The notes under the pieces were generated by a model, which saw only the letters and a list, made by a program, of their open reading frames with translations, had not been told where the DNA came from and did not search any database. DNA of 64,000 nucleotides from Bacteroidaceae bacterium (GTDB lineage: Bacteria > Bacteroidota > Bacteroidia > Bacteroidales > Bacteroidaceae): NCBI GenBank assembly GCA_017466065.1, contig JAFTUV010000009.1, forward strand, positions 92,482 through 156,481, written 5' to 3'. The position numbers were made by a program, and so were the translations under genes. Below, piece by piece: positions 1 to 8,182 of this stretch. The stretch's first letter is position 1; every line of letters starts with the position of its first letter.

Positions 1-2
1 GG

Positions 3-1337
3 ATTGGAATTATTGCAATCCCGTTCATAATAGACAACTACACTACACGATTCATTCCGTGGGGATGGTGGAAAAAGAGCAGTAACTCCGCCGTGCGCAC
101 CATTATGAGCTGGGTGGATGCGATTGTCTTTGCACTTGTCGCCGTGTATTTTGTGAACCTGTTTTTCTTCCAAAATTATGTAATTCCATCGTCGTCGTTG
201 GAAAAATCGCTATTGGTTGGCGACTATCTGTTCGTGAGCAAAATGAATTACGGCCCGCGCAAGCCGCAAACACCGTTGAGTATGCCGCTCACGCAACACA
301 CTATGCCTGTAACAGGGACAAAAAGTTACCTCGACTGCATACAGTGGGAGTATGAGCGTGTGAAAGGCTGGGAGAGTGTTGAGCGTGGCGACATTGTGGT
401 ATTCAACTACCCCGCCGGCGACACAGCCACCACCAATCCTCAAATAATTGACTATTACAGCGATTGCTACTATATAGGGGAGCAGCTTTACCCCAACAAG
501 CCCATTATGGACAGCCTCACCACCGAGCGACAGAGAGCCGTCTACGACCTTTACTATGCTGCCGGAAGCAAATACATAGAGCAGCACCCCGAACAGTTCG
601 GAGAGAAATTGTGGCGACCGGTGGACCGTCGTGAGAACTATGTGAAACGCTGTGTGGGGCTCCCCGGCGAGACACTCGAAATTAAGGACAAGGAGATTTA
701 TATCGACGGGCAGAAGAACACGGCACCCGAGAATGTACAATATAACTATTGGGTGACATTCAAGACTCCGATGACCGAGCGCATACGCCGCAGGCTCGAC
801 ATAAGCAAGGACGACCTGCAACGCTACTACAACGGACGCTATCTGATACCCCTGACGCAAAAAGCCTACAAGCAACTTTCGTCCTACACTACTCTTGTGA
901 GCTCCATCGAGCCGGTGATGAACGATGAAACACGCGGCATATATCCGCTTAACGGATACACAGGCTGGACCGTGGACAATTACGGCCCTGTGTGGATTCC
1001 CAAACGTGGCGACAGCATAAAGCTCACGCTCGAAAATCTGCCTGTGTATGAACGCCCTATTGCCGTTTACGAGGGCAACGACCTGCAAGTGAAGGATGGC
1101 AGGATTTTCATCAACGGGAAGGAGAGCGACAGCTACACATTTAAAATGGACTACTATTGGATGATGGGCGACAACCGCCACAATAGTGCCGACTCGCGCT
1201 GCTGGGGATTCGTGCCCGAAGACCACATTGTGGGCAAGCCCATACTCATCTGGCTATCACTCGACAAGGACCGTGGCTGGCTCGACGGCAAGATACGTTG
1301 GAACCGCCTGTTCCGTTTCGTCGACAGCTATAAATAA
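3..1337 (+). CDS. lepB: Signal peptidase I (5' end outside window)
   Basis: Inner-membrane serine/lysine protease that removes N-terminal signal peptides from exported proteins. The frame is open to the left edge, and the residues before the first GTG (IPFIIDNYTTRFIPWGWWKK) read like the N-terminal extension of Bacteroidetes LepB, so the gene starts upstream. One membrane segment (SWVDAIVFALVAVYFVNLFFF) precedes the catalytic-serine box (VIPSSSLEKSLLVGDYL). The catalytic lysine lies in ENYVKRCVGLPGETLEI and the last conserved box is MMGDNRHNSADSRCWGFVP. The protein is longer than proteobacterial LepB because of a large insert between boxes, which is normal for this phylum. It is followed after 6 bases by the wbqC-family gene, a pairing I recall from other Bacteroidales. 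Confidence 0.95.
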   Translation: MGIIAIPFIIDNYTTRFIPWGWWKKSSNSAVRTIMSWVDAIVFALVAVYFVNLFFFQNYVIPSSSLEKSLLVGDYLFVSKMNYGPRKPQTPLSMPLTQHTMPVTGTKSYLDCIQWEYERVKGWESVERGDIVVFNYPAGDTATTNPQIIDYYSDCYYIGEQLYPNKPIMDSLTTERQRAVYDLYYAAGSKYIEQHPEQFGEKLWRPVDRRENYVKRCVGLPGETLEIKDKEIYIDGQKNTAPENVQYNYWVTFKTPMTERIRRRLDISKDDLQRYYNGRYLIPLTQKAYKQLSSYTTLVSSIEPVMNDETRGIYPLNGYTGWTVDNYGPVWIPKRGDSIKLTLENLPVYERPIAVYEGNDLQVKDGRIFINGKESDSYTFKMDYYWMMGDNRHNSADSRCWGFVPEDHIVGKPILIWLSLDKDRGWLDGKIRWNRLFRFVDSYK

Positions 1338-1343
1338 CCGACA

Positions 1344-1949
1344 ATGAATATACTCGCGCATCCGCTCTATCTGGCACCTGTGCCTTTGTATGCCCGCCTG
1401 TATGCTGCCGATGGAATTATTATCGACGGCGATGCACCGTTTGTGAAGCAGACCTTTCGCAACCGCGCAATAATCGCCACCGAAAATGGCACGCAGACAC
1501 TCACAATACCCATTGTGCACAATGGCAACCAAGCTATGCGCGATGTGAGGATAAGCGAGCACGGCAACTGGCGGCACCTGCATTGGAACGCCATTGTGAG
1601 TGCCTATCGCAAAAGCCCCTTCTTCGACTATTATGCCGACGATTTTGCCCGCTTCTACCAAGAGCGCGACGGTTTTTTAATGGACTTTAATTTGCGGCTC
1701 CACGCTGTTGTGTGCGACCTTTTGGGGCTCGACCGCAAATTGATTCACACTGCCGACGGCGGCGCGGTTGAGGAGTTGCGCCACATTGCCGAGCCCAAGG
1801 CTCTTGCCTCATTGACAGGCTTCACCCCCGAGCCTTATTATCAGGTGTTTGCCACACGACACGGCTTTATTACCAATTTGAGCATCATCGACCTGCTATT
1901 CAATATGGGCCCCGAGGCTCTTATCACATTGCGCGACTGTTGCCGATAG
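1344..1949 (+). CDS. WbqC-like family protein
   Basis: A 201-residue protein with the WbqC family pattern (MNILAHPLYLAPVPLYARLY near the start, a central HLHWNAIVSAYRKSPFFDYY, a conserved FNMGPEALITLRD at the end). The family is found beside surface-polysaccharide genes and lepB; its biochemical role is not established. It probably forms an operon with lepB. Its last 15 codons plus stop recur, slightly changed, at 7079-7123 with no gene body attached, so the 3' end of this gene is the left boundary of the AT-rich island. The full-length gene ends in ...RDCCR, the orphan copy in ...RDSCR. Confidence 0.85.
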   Translation: MNILAHPLYLAPVPLYARLYAADGIIIDGDAPFVKQTFRNRAIIATENGTQTLTIPIVHNGNQAMRDVRISEHGNWRHLHWNAIVSAYRKSPFFDYYADDFARFYQERDGFLMDFNLRLHAVVCDLLGLDRKLIHTADGGAVEELRHIAEPKALASLTGFTPEPYYQVFATRHGFITNLSIIDLLFNMGPEALITLRDCCR

Positions 1950-1951
1950 TT
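1903..1951 (+). repeat. Direct repeat copy A (wbqC 3' end), left edge of island
   Basis: These 49 bases match 7077-7125 at 46 positions in the same orientation. Two of the three differences are synonymous (GCT/GCA Ala, TTG/CTG Leu) and one changes Cys to Ser (TGT/AGT). Sequence on the inner side of this copy turns abruptly AT-rich. The pattern looks like two related alleles of one gene end rather than a freshly made target duplication. Confidence 0.85.
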
Positions 1952-2125
1952 TGCGGTGATAATATTCCCTATACCTTGTAGAAACAATACTGTAATAACG
2001 TTACAAAAGAAAAATCTAGACACAAACTACTAAAATATATGTATAGAAATTATACGTTATGTAATTTTTATTATTTTTACACCGCTATAAATATTTAAAA
2101 TTAGGACGAATTAGCTTTTATTAAA

Positions 2126-3166
2126 ATGAAAAAAGTTTTATTTTTTTACTTTATGAGTATTCTTTTTACACTTTCATGTATTAATGAAGAAAATAAGTTT
2201 TATACATATAATAATAAAAGTATAGAGGAGATTAGCAGTTTGGCAAATAATGCAGGCCTGCCTTTCTGCATAGTACTTATAGACTCAACACATTTCACCG
2301 TAAACGAATATCTTAAAATGATAAAAACACATACAAAATCACCCCATAGTATTTTATATAATTTTATAAATATATACAACAGCGACAACAAATGGTACTC
2401 AAAGTTATTATCCCCACACATTTATCCTGTTACTTGTGTATTCAACACAAATAAACAACTGATAGAATTAGTGCCTGGAAGTTCGATAGAAAGTTTCTTT
2501 TATATTGATAAAGCAATTCTTTCAGAAGAAACCTCTTCTGAGTTTCACTATAATCAAAATTATGAAAAAGATAAAAATGATATCATAAATATGGTTAACA
2601 ATGCTATAATATTAAAATCAAAAATATATACTGACAAAGATGCAGATATTTGTATAGACTCATTACTTGCAAAAAGGAATCACCCATATCTCTTATATTT
2701 AAAATTAGAAAATCAAATACATTTTAATAAAACTATAGAAGCAAGAAAAACTGCTAATGAACTTCTTGGATTTGATTCTGCGTCAGATCTATTTTACTAT
2801 TATGATGAATTACTAACAGCAAACAAGGTTCTTAATCCTATGTATCATAACTCTGCACCAAAGATTTCCTCATCAACAAATATAATAAATCTGCCCAATT
2901 GCATAATAGACCACACATACAATGTGGATATTGAAATATTTAACAACGGAGGACATCCTCTTAAAATTTCAGATATATTAACGAGCTGTAGCTGTGTAAA
3001 GATAAATAGTTCAAAAAAGAACATTATAGACCCTGGAAAATCAATAATATTAAATTTTGATTTCACACCAGAAAATAAAGGCAGTGTTTATAGAGAGGTG
3101 CACATTGCATCTAACTCTTTAGATACACCAATATATACAATAACAATAAATGCAAATGTCAAATAA
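2126..3166 (+). CDS. DUF1573-domain lipoprotein
   Basis: A 346-residue predicted lipoprotein: the signal peptide ends in FTLSC (Cys 18), followed by acidic residues typical of surface-exposed Bacteroidetes lipoproteins. The middle (about 30-230) contains phrases such as GLPFCIVLIDSTHF and SPHIYPVTCVFNTNKQL, which could be a degenerate thioredoxin-like fold (inference). The last ~90 residues (HPLKISDILTSCSCVKI ... GSVYREVHIASNS) are a clear DUF1573 immunoglobulin-like domain. It is the first gene of the AT-rich island; codon use is strongly A/T-ending, unlike lepB-wbqC. In other Bacteroidetes, DUF1573 lipoproteins commonly accompany O-antigen-ligase/TPR proteins like the one at 5503. The function is unknown. 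Confidence 0.75.
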   Translation: MKKVLFFYFMSILFTLSCINEENKFYTYNNKSIEEISSLANNAGLPFCIVLIDSTHFTVNEYLKMIKTHTKSPHSILYNFINIYNSDNKWYSKLLSPHIYPVTCVFNTNKQLIELVPGSSIESFFYIDKAILSEETSSEFHYNQNYEKDKNDIINMVNNAIILKSKIYTDKDADICIDSLLAKRNHPYLLYLKLENQIHFNKTIEARKTANELLGFDSASDLFYYYDELLTANKVLNPMYHNSAPKISSSTNIINLPNCIIDHTYNVDIEIFNNGGHPLKISDILTSCSCVKINSSKKNIIDPGKSIILNFDFTPENKGSVYREVHIASNSLDTPIYTITINANVK

Positions 3167-3170
3167 CTTT

Positions 3171-4117
3171 ATGAAAATCAAAATTTTAACATTTTTTCAA
3201 GTCTTTCGATAATTATTTTTTGCTATTGCAGTAGTGATTTCGATGAATTTAACAGATTTAGACAAATAGAGTACAAAGAAAATTGGCCGGAAGCTTCAAA
3301 ACAATTGGGACAAGGAGTTGCAAAAGAATTAAATATTACAGTTAGAAACTTACACAAACAAGGGGTTGATTATTCAAATGCCAACGAGTCGTTAGAATTT
3401 AAAGAAAATTTTTATAATGACTTTTACAATGCGAACCCAAATCTTTGCAAAACAAAAGGCTCTATCTATGAATACAATATAAGCCCAAAAGAATTTGTAG
3501 AACAAGTCAAAAATTTAACAAAAATTCAAATTGAATTCTTAAATAGAATTATTGACGAATGTAGTGCTACAACATCTATTGAAGAATACTACAATGTTTT
3601 ATTGAAAATAAATGAAGACATATATGAAGTCGTACCACAAATACAACAGGAAAGATTATTTAATGTAACATCAGTGCTATACTACGGCATGAAAGAGATT
3701 CAATATCTAGAAAGTCAAGGTTTAATGATACATTCCTCTCGTACAGCTACACAACACATATTGATAAAAACAAGAAGTGAATCTAACGAAAACGTAGGTG
3801 AATTATGTCATAAAGTTTTAGCTACATCAATGTTAGTAGCAATAGCGACCCCTATACCTGGCGATGAAGTTATAGTTCTTGGGGCTGTCACAGCTGTTGC
3901 AACAGGATATATGGTATACACAGCCGGCGTGATGCTATATGAATATCTTGTATGCAAAAAATTTGATAAGACCGCAGATGAAAACTACAAATACTGTCAG
4001 CAAGAATTTGAATCTTGTTATTCTGAAATCATTGATGGTTGTTCTATTTGCTTACAATTCTGTTTAACACAAGGCTATTGGCCACCATACTCAACACATA
4101 AGTGCAAAAAACAATGA
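3171..4117 (+). CDS. Cys-rich putative lipoprotein with hydrophobic hairpin; reading frame broken at a T6 run
   Basis: I do not recognise this family. The main frame is open from just after the stop of the previous gene but has no ATG. An ATG at 3171 starts MKIKILTFF in another frame, and moving one frame at the T6 run 3192-3197 joins it to SSLSIIIFCYCSSDFDEF, giving a convincing lipoprotein signal with Cys before SSD. Without the shift, translation from 3171 stops at once; the longest intact frame begins with TTG at 3305. The body is polar and helical. A hydrophobic, glycine-containing pair of segments (LVAIATPIPGDEVIVLG, AVATGYMVYTAGVMLYEY) follows, then a tail with eight cysteines ending STHKCKKQ. 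The hydrophobic hairpin resembles membrane-active or pre-toxin segments, but that is a guess. It overlaps the next gene by ATGA. Confidence 0.55.
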
Positions 4118-4449
4118 ATGGCATAGAAATAATTTATAATAATAAAAGAACTCTAATTGGGGTTAAGAACGGTCAAACGATTGTACATATAAATTCTATA
4201 AACTCAAATAATGAAAATGGAGCTATTTTATATTCAGCAAGCATTGATTATGATAATAAAGTTAGACACATTTGGCATAAATACAACAAGATAAAGAAAG
4301 GAGATATTCTTAAAATAAGACTTGTCAATATAAAAGAAATAACAACCCCTATTGAAAGTGTTTATGATAATAATATAACCCCACTACCATCAAAATTGGA
4401 AATATTTTATGCATTAGAGGCTTCACTAAAAAGTAAAGGATTATTATGA
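4114..4449 (+). CDS. Small protein of tandem paralogous pair, copy 1 (unknown)
   Basis: 111 residues, starting at the ATG that overlaps the previous stop (ATGA, 4114-4117) rather than at the in-frame GTG at 4102. No signal peptide or membrane segment. It begins MNGIEIIYNNKR, has a mid-region GAILYSASIDY ... GDILKIRLVNI and ends SKLEIFYALEASLKSKGLL. The layout matches its downstream neighbour: MNG start, a central strand-rich part with a tyrosine/tryptophan motif, a charged turn followed by DILKI/VVTI, and a C-terminal helix ending KGL. The two are probably diverged tandem duplicates. Translational coupling to genes on both sides suggests they act together. Function unknown. Confidence 0.7.
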   Translation: MNGIEIIYNNKRTLIGVKNGQTIVHINSINSNNENGAILYSASIDYDNKVRHIWHKYNKIKKGDILKIRLVNIKEITTPIESVYDNNITPLPSKLEIFYALEASLKSKGLL

Positions 4450-4778
4450 ATGGTTTTACAATAAAAGCCGGAGAAGAAAATATTTATGCAGCATTGAAAT
4501 CCGGGTCTTTTGGAATAATAATATCGAATAAAGAAGGGGATTTTAATATAAGTATTAACGGGATGGATGAAAATGCACTTTTTTATTCTTGGGAGTACCG
4601 GAAATTAAATCTCAATGAAGTTGTTACAATAACATTTGATACCTTAGACGAGGCTATTATTTCAACACCTACCAAAATTCGTGATGTAAATAATACAATT
4701 CAAGAACAAGAACTTGAATTAGAATCATATTATAAACTAAAAAAGGAATTACTTGATAAAGGTTTAATCTCAGAATGA
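4446..4778 (+). CDS. Small protein of tandem paralogous pair, copy 2 (unknown)
   Basis: 110 residues, again coupled by an ATGA overlap at 4446-4449. The sequence MNGFTIKAGEENIYAALKSG, NISINGMDENALFYSWEY, LNEVVTITFDTLDEA and the C-terminal helix YYKLKKELLDKGLISE align by eye with copy 1. It is soluble and acidic, with no catalytic motif that I can see. It overlaps the ATPase gene by ATGA at 4775-4778. Candidate roles are an adaptor or immunity-like partner of the ATPase or of the lipoprotein upstream; this is inferred from position only. Confidence 0.7.
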   Translation: MNGFTIKAGEENIYAALKSGSFGIIISNKEGDFNISINGMDENALFYSWEYRKLNLNEVVTITFDTLDEAIISTPTKIRDVNNTIQEQELELESYYKLKKELLDKGLISE

Positions 4779-5494
4779 TTTATATAAAAAAGATAACCAA
4801 CGAAAAACAGATATCAGAACGTTTGGAATATCCATATAATATTCCTGCAATTCGAAACTTAAACGAATTTGAATTCAATAGTAATGTTACCTTTATTATT
4901 GGCGAGAATGGTGCTGGTAAATCCACTTTAATTGAAGCTATTGCAATACGTGCAGGCTTTAATCCAGAGGGAGGGAGCTTGTTCTTAAACTATCAAACAC
5001 AGGACACTCACTCCACCTTGTATCGCGATATTAAATTAACGAGAGGGGCTATTAGGAATAAAGATGGGTATTTTTTAAGAGCAGAAAGTTTTTATAATAT
5101 CGCAACTGAAATCGATAGAATAACAGATGGATTTAAATTATTAAAAAATTATGGTGGTGCACTACACAAGCGTTCCCATGGAGAAGGCTTTCTTGGAGTT
5201 GTATTAAATAGACTATCCGGCAATGGCTTATATATTTTTGATGAACCAGAATCTGGATTATCATTATCAAGCATTTTTAAATTGATTGTAAAAATAAAAG
5301 AGTTAGAAAAAAACAATTCCCAATTTATAATTGCGACACATTCACCAATTTTACTTGCATACCCTGGTGCTGAAATATACAAAATAACAAACTACGGTTT
5401 GGAGCTTACAAACTATGAAAATACAGAACAATTTTGTTTTACTAAGTATTTTATATTAAATTATAACAAAATAATCAACGAGCTATTGAGATAA
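4775..5494 (+). CDS. ABC-type AAA ATPase (COG3910-like)
   Basis: A 239-residue stand-alone ATPase. Walker A is GENGAGKST (43-51), a signature-like segment SHGEGF lies near 134-139, Walker B is YIFDEPESGLS (153-163) with the catalytic Glu at 157, and the H-loop is IATHSPIL (His 189). This matches the small predicted-ATPase group I know as COG3910, which lacks the long coiled coil of SMC/RecF proteins and has no membrane domain. Relatives occur singly and inside defence-like operons; no function is firmly assigned. Here it closes a chain of four genes joined by ATGA overlaps, so it is probably made in fixed ratio with the two small paralogues. AT-rich like its neighbours. Confidence 0.8.
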   Translation: MIYIKKITNEKQISERLEYPYNIPAIRNLNEFEFNSNVTFIIGENGAGKSTLIEAIAIRAGFNPEGGSLFLNYQTQDTHSTLYRDIKLTRGAIRNKDGYFLRAESFYNIATEIDRITDGFKLLKNYGGALHKRSHGEGFLGVVLNRLSGNGLYIFDEPESGLSLSSIFKLIVKIKELEKNNSQFIIATHSPILLAYPGAEIYKITNYGLELTNYENTEQFCFTKYFILNYNKIINELLR

Positions 5495-5502
5495 ATACAA
5501 TA

Positions 5503-7065
5503 ATGATGGTTATACAAATAATACAACTGCTATATTTTTTAACCCTATTTATATTTGCAACATTCTTATATAGCTCTCAAATGACGGATACACTGATACT
5601 GCCAAAATGGTTATATACATTAGGTCTTGTTACTGTTGGCAATATGATTGGATGTATTATCGTATTATTAAAGAAACAAATAAAAATATATGAGAAATAT
5701 TTGATTATAGCAGTGGTATTTATTTGTTTTTGCCAATCTATTTATGCAATAATTCAAGTATTTCAATTTGAAACTCCACCTCAAATTGTTGGAGGATTTG
5801 ATAATCCGGCAGGTTTGGCGGCATGTTTAAGCATAAGTACTCCTTATTGCCTCTACCTCATACAAATAAGTAAAAAGAGCTTCTATAAACTATTATCGCT
5901 TTCTTTATTTGCTATTATATGCACCGCTTTAATACTTTCAGGATCTCGGTCGGGAATAATCGCAGGAATATTTGTTCCATGCTCCGTTTGGTTTTTTAAT
6001 AAAAAGCATAGGAAGTGGTTACAATGGTTGTTTCTCTGTTTCTGTATAGCCCTTTTACCGATAATGTATTTTATAAAAAAAGATTCTGCAGATGGACGTT
6101 TATTGATACTATGCAGTGCTTGGGAAATGATTAAGAAGCACCCGATAATAGGCTATGGTTTTAATGGCATTTCTGCGCATTATATGGATTTTCAAGCAGA
6201 ATGGTTGACAAAAAATTCAAACAATAATATTTCTTTATTAGCAGACAATGTAAAACACGTATTCAATGATTTTTTTGCAATATGTATATGTTTCGGAATA
6301 ATAGGATTGATTATATTATGTATATTCATCGGTCTTATGATACATTGTTATAAAAAATCACCATCAAGCATCGGAATGTATGCACTTATCTCTATTGCAA
6401 CAATAGGTGTCTTAGGAGCCTTTTCTTATCCATTATACTATCCTTTTACTTGGATTATAATTGCGATAAATAGTTATATACTAATACACAAAGCATATAA
6501 ATTTCATTTTATCAAAAGAGACATAATCAAATATCCATTTATTATTATATTATTTTTCCTTTCTTCAATTGTACTTTATCGTATAATTAAACGAATATCA
6601 GCAGAAAAAGAATGGTACAAGATCGCCTATATAACTTTTAAAAATAATACATTTATATCAAAATATGACTCTTTGATGTCTATATTTGGAAATAACCCAT
6701 ATTTTCTATATAACTACTCTGTAAAATTATATCTTTATGAAGATTATAATAGATCTCTTGAAACTGCGTTGATATGTAGAAAATACTGGGCTGATTATGA
6801 TTTAGAGCTACTATTAGGTGATTTATATCAAAAACAATATCAATACAATAATGCAATCCTTCATTATTCTAAAGCGCAAAAAATGTGTCCAAATCGCTTT
6901 ATTCCACTATATAAACAATTTTTAATTTACAAAATAAATTGCGATACTAACAATTTAATCAATGTAGGCAATATCATATTAACCAAAAGTATTAAAGTTC
7001 CTTCAAAACAAATTGATAATATAATTAAAGATGTAACAAATAAACTTACAGATATAAATAAGTAA
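5503..7065 (+). CDS. O-antigen ligase-like membrane protein with C-terminal TPR region
   Basis: 520 residues with about ten to twelve hydrophobic segments over the first ~370, then a soluble helical tail. The Wzy/WaaL family pattern is visible: GGFDNPAGLAACLSISTPYCLYL, LSGSRSGIIAGIFV and RLLILCSAWEMIKKHPIIGYGFNGISAHY, the last being the conserved loop before the large periplasmic segment. The tail (YNYSVKLYLYEDYNRSLETA, YQYNNAILHYSKAQKMCP) reads as tetratricopeptide repeats. Such proteins either polymerise or ligate glycans, but in Bacteroidetes many lie next to DUF1573 lipoproteins away from polysaccharide clusters, so the substrate cannot be called. It starts at the first of two ATGs, 8 bases after the ATPase, and is the last island gene. 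Confidence 0.8.
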   Translation: MMVIQIIQLLYFLTLFIFATFLYSSQMTDTLILPKWLYTLGLVTVGNMIGCIIVLLKKQIKIYEKYLIIAVVFICFCQSIYAIIQVFQFETPPQIVGGFDNPAGLAACLSISTPYCLYLIQISKKSFYKLLSLSLFAIICTALILSGSRSGIIAGIFVPCSVWFFNKKHRKWLQWLFLCFCIALLPIMYFIKKDSADGRLLILCSAWEMIKKHPIIGYGFNGISAHYMDFQAEWLTKNSNNNISLLADNVKHVFNDFFAICICFGIIGLIILCIFIGLMIHCYKKSPSSIGMYALISIATIGVLGAFSYPLYYPFTWIIIAINSYILIHKAYKFHFIKRDIIKYPFIIILFFLSSIVLYRIIKRISAEKEWYKIAYITFKNNTFISKYDSLMSIFGNNPYFLYNYSVKLYLYEDYNRSLETALICRKYWADYDLELLLGDLYQKQYQYNNAILHYSKAQKMCPNRFIPLYKQFLIYKINCDTNNLINVGNIILTKSIKVPSKQIDNIIKDVTNKLTDINK

Positions 7066-7076
7066 AATTACACATT

Positions 7077-7125
7077 ATATGGGCCCCGAGGCACTTATCA
7101 CACTGCGCGACAGTTGCCGATAGTT
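7077..7125 (+). pseudogene. Orphan wbqC 3'-end fragment (repeat copy B)
   Basis: A reading-frame remnant encoding MGPEALITLRDSCR then TAG, matching the end of the wbqC-family gene at 1344-1949 except Cys to Ser; 46 of 49 bases match 1903-1951. No upstream part of the gene is present; the O-antigen-ligase-like gene ends 12 bases before. Sequence to its right returns to a higher GC content. The simplest reading is that this was the original wbqC end and was cut off when the island entered together with a related tail. Confidence 0.8.
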
Positions 7126-7201
7126 ACCTAAAATTCCATCGGCGATAAAATTTCACAATGGCACAGCATTAAAGCCACGTACCATATTGCCAATCCATAC
7201 A

Positions 7202-7256
7202 TTAACAATTTTTAACAGCCGGGGGGGTAATTGCTCAACCTTTTAACTTATCTTTG
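7202..7256 (+). promoter_or_regulatory. Poly-G promoter P1 (tandem TTAACA, G7, TATCTTTG)
   Basis: Direct repeats TTAACA at 7202-7207 and 7212-7217 (10-base period), a G7 tract at 7221-7227, a 21-base spacer and the -7 element TATCTTTG at 7249-7256, 44 bases before the ATG at 7301. The same arrangement with near-identical spacer sequence occurs at 17478-17531 and, on the minus strand, 26229-26283. The G tract sits where a -33 element would be expected, so this core promoter probably needs an activator bound to the TTAACA pair. Confidence 0.7.
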
Positions 7257-7300
7257 TTTAGGAGATACAACATTACTTTTTTACTTAAAAACCAACCACT

Positions 7301-8002
7301 ATGAAAAAAGCCCTTTTTATATTCTTTATCTTTATCGGTAGTATTAATGTGTGTACGGCACAAAATTTAGAGGAGGTTGTCTACTTAAAGAACGGCAGTA
7401 TTATACGTGGTGTTATTATGGAACAAGTCCCGGGAGAAACACTAAAAATTGAAACAAAAGATGGCAATGTCTTTGTCTACCAAATGAATGAGGTGGAAAA
7501 GATAACAAAAGAGACACCCCTTAAAAAAGATGATGATTTTTCATTAGGAGCCGGGAATAAACGCGGTTATAAAGCATTTATAGATGCAGGTTATACTTTT
7601 GGTATTGGTGACTTTAAGGAGGACAGATTAGAAATTACAACCTCACACGGTGTGCAAATAAACCCTTATGTATATATCGGTGGAGGCGTCGGTGCAAATT
7701 ATTGGATTGATTCCGAACTATTTTCCGTTCCTGTTTTTTTTAACAGCCGCATTAACTTCATAAATAAGCAAATATCACCCTATTTAGATATAAAAGCCGG
7801 ATACTCATTTTTTGATGTAGAAGGTTTATATATCGCACCGTCTTTCGGATGCAAAATATGGCACTTTAATGTAAGCATTGGATATACTATACAAAGAACC
7901 AAAGTCGAGTGGTATTATTTTACTCTATATGATAGTGGTTACTATACTACTACAAATGAAAATCTAAACGGAATAAATTTCAAATTGGGATTCGAATTTT
8001 AA
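7301..8002 (+). CDS. Small outer-membrane beta-barrel protein with N-terminal strand domain
   Basis: 233 residues with a signal peptide (MKKALFIFFIFIGSINVCTAQ). Residues ~25-65 carry a motif common in Bacteroidetes secreted proteins (VVYLKNGSIIRGVI ... FVYQMNEVEKITKE). From ~85 on, alternating hydrophobic/polar strands (AFIDAGYTFGIG, PYVYIGGGVGANYW, PYLDIKAGYSFF, GINFKLGFEF with terminal Phe) indicate an outer-membrane barrel of about eight strands. The function is unknown; such proteins are often loosely called OmpW/porin-like. It is a single-gene unit between a poly-G promoter and a strong terminator, flanked on both sides by orphan gene tails. Confidence 0.8.
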   Translation: MKKALFIFFIFIGSINVCTAQNLEEVVYLKNGSIIRGVIMEQVPGETLKIETKDGNVFVYQMNEVEKITKETPLKKDDDFSLGAGNKRGYKAFIDAGYTFGIGDFKEDRLEITTSHGVQINPYVYIGGGVGANYWIDSELFSVPVFFNSRINFINKQISPYLDIKAGYSFFDVEGLYIAPSFGCKIWHFNVSIGYTIQRTKVEWYYFTLYDSGYYTTTNENLNGINFKLGFEF

Positions 8003-8018
8003 TTTATAAGCAAAATGC

Positions 8019-8064
8019 CATAATATCCCCCAAGCCTTCACAAAGGCTCTGGGGGATATTATGT
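8019..8064 (+). terminator. Strong hairpin after the OMP gene
   Basis: Left arm 8019-8038 pairs with 8043-8064 with one bulged base, forming a stem of about 20 bp with a GC-rich core (five C against five G). It starts 16 bases after the stop codon. The trailing T run is weak. Confidence 0.8.
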
Positions 8065-8072
8065 TTATAAGA

Positions 8073-8105
8073 CCTACTCACGCATCTGCCCGTTGCTTTT
8101 TATTA
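8073..8105 (-). pseudogene. Orphan proA 3'-end fragment
   Basis: Read on the minus strand, these bases encode VIKSNGQMRE and a TAG stop, matching the end of ProA in this window ([13 protein letters not shown]). 29 of 33 bases match 14220-14252 in the same orientation; the differences are one silent change and three conservative ones (M/V, S/G, V/I), as expected between proA genes of related species. No further proA sequence extends upstream. It marks the left edge of the BlaI/BlaR1 operon segment. Confidence 0.65.
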
Positions 8106-8182
8106 CTGTCGACAAATATTGTGCCGCTTACCCATCAATTACTAATAATGAAAGTTAAAAAAACAGGTTCGGCACATTTTTA

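Noticed and set aside
210..1226. Long minus-strand open frame opposite lepB (and similar long frames opposite ribBA, prfB, katA and fcl)
   Set aside because: Their proteins are low-complexity, rich in His/Cys/Val runs and resemble no family, while the opposite strand encodes a clear enzyme. They arise from codon bias in the GC-richer genes.
4102..4113. GTG start for the first small paralogue
   Set aside because: The ATG at 4114 gives the MNG start shared with the second paralogue and the ATGA overlap seen at the next two junctions.
1950..7076. Integrase, transposase or relaxase within the AT-rich island
   Set aside because: Looked for on both strands; all sizeable frames are accounted for and none has recombinase motifs. 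The island call rests on repeats and composition only.
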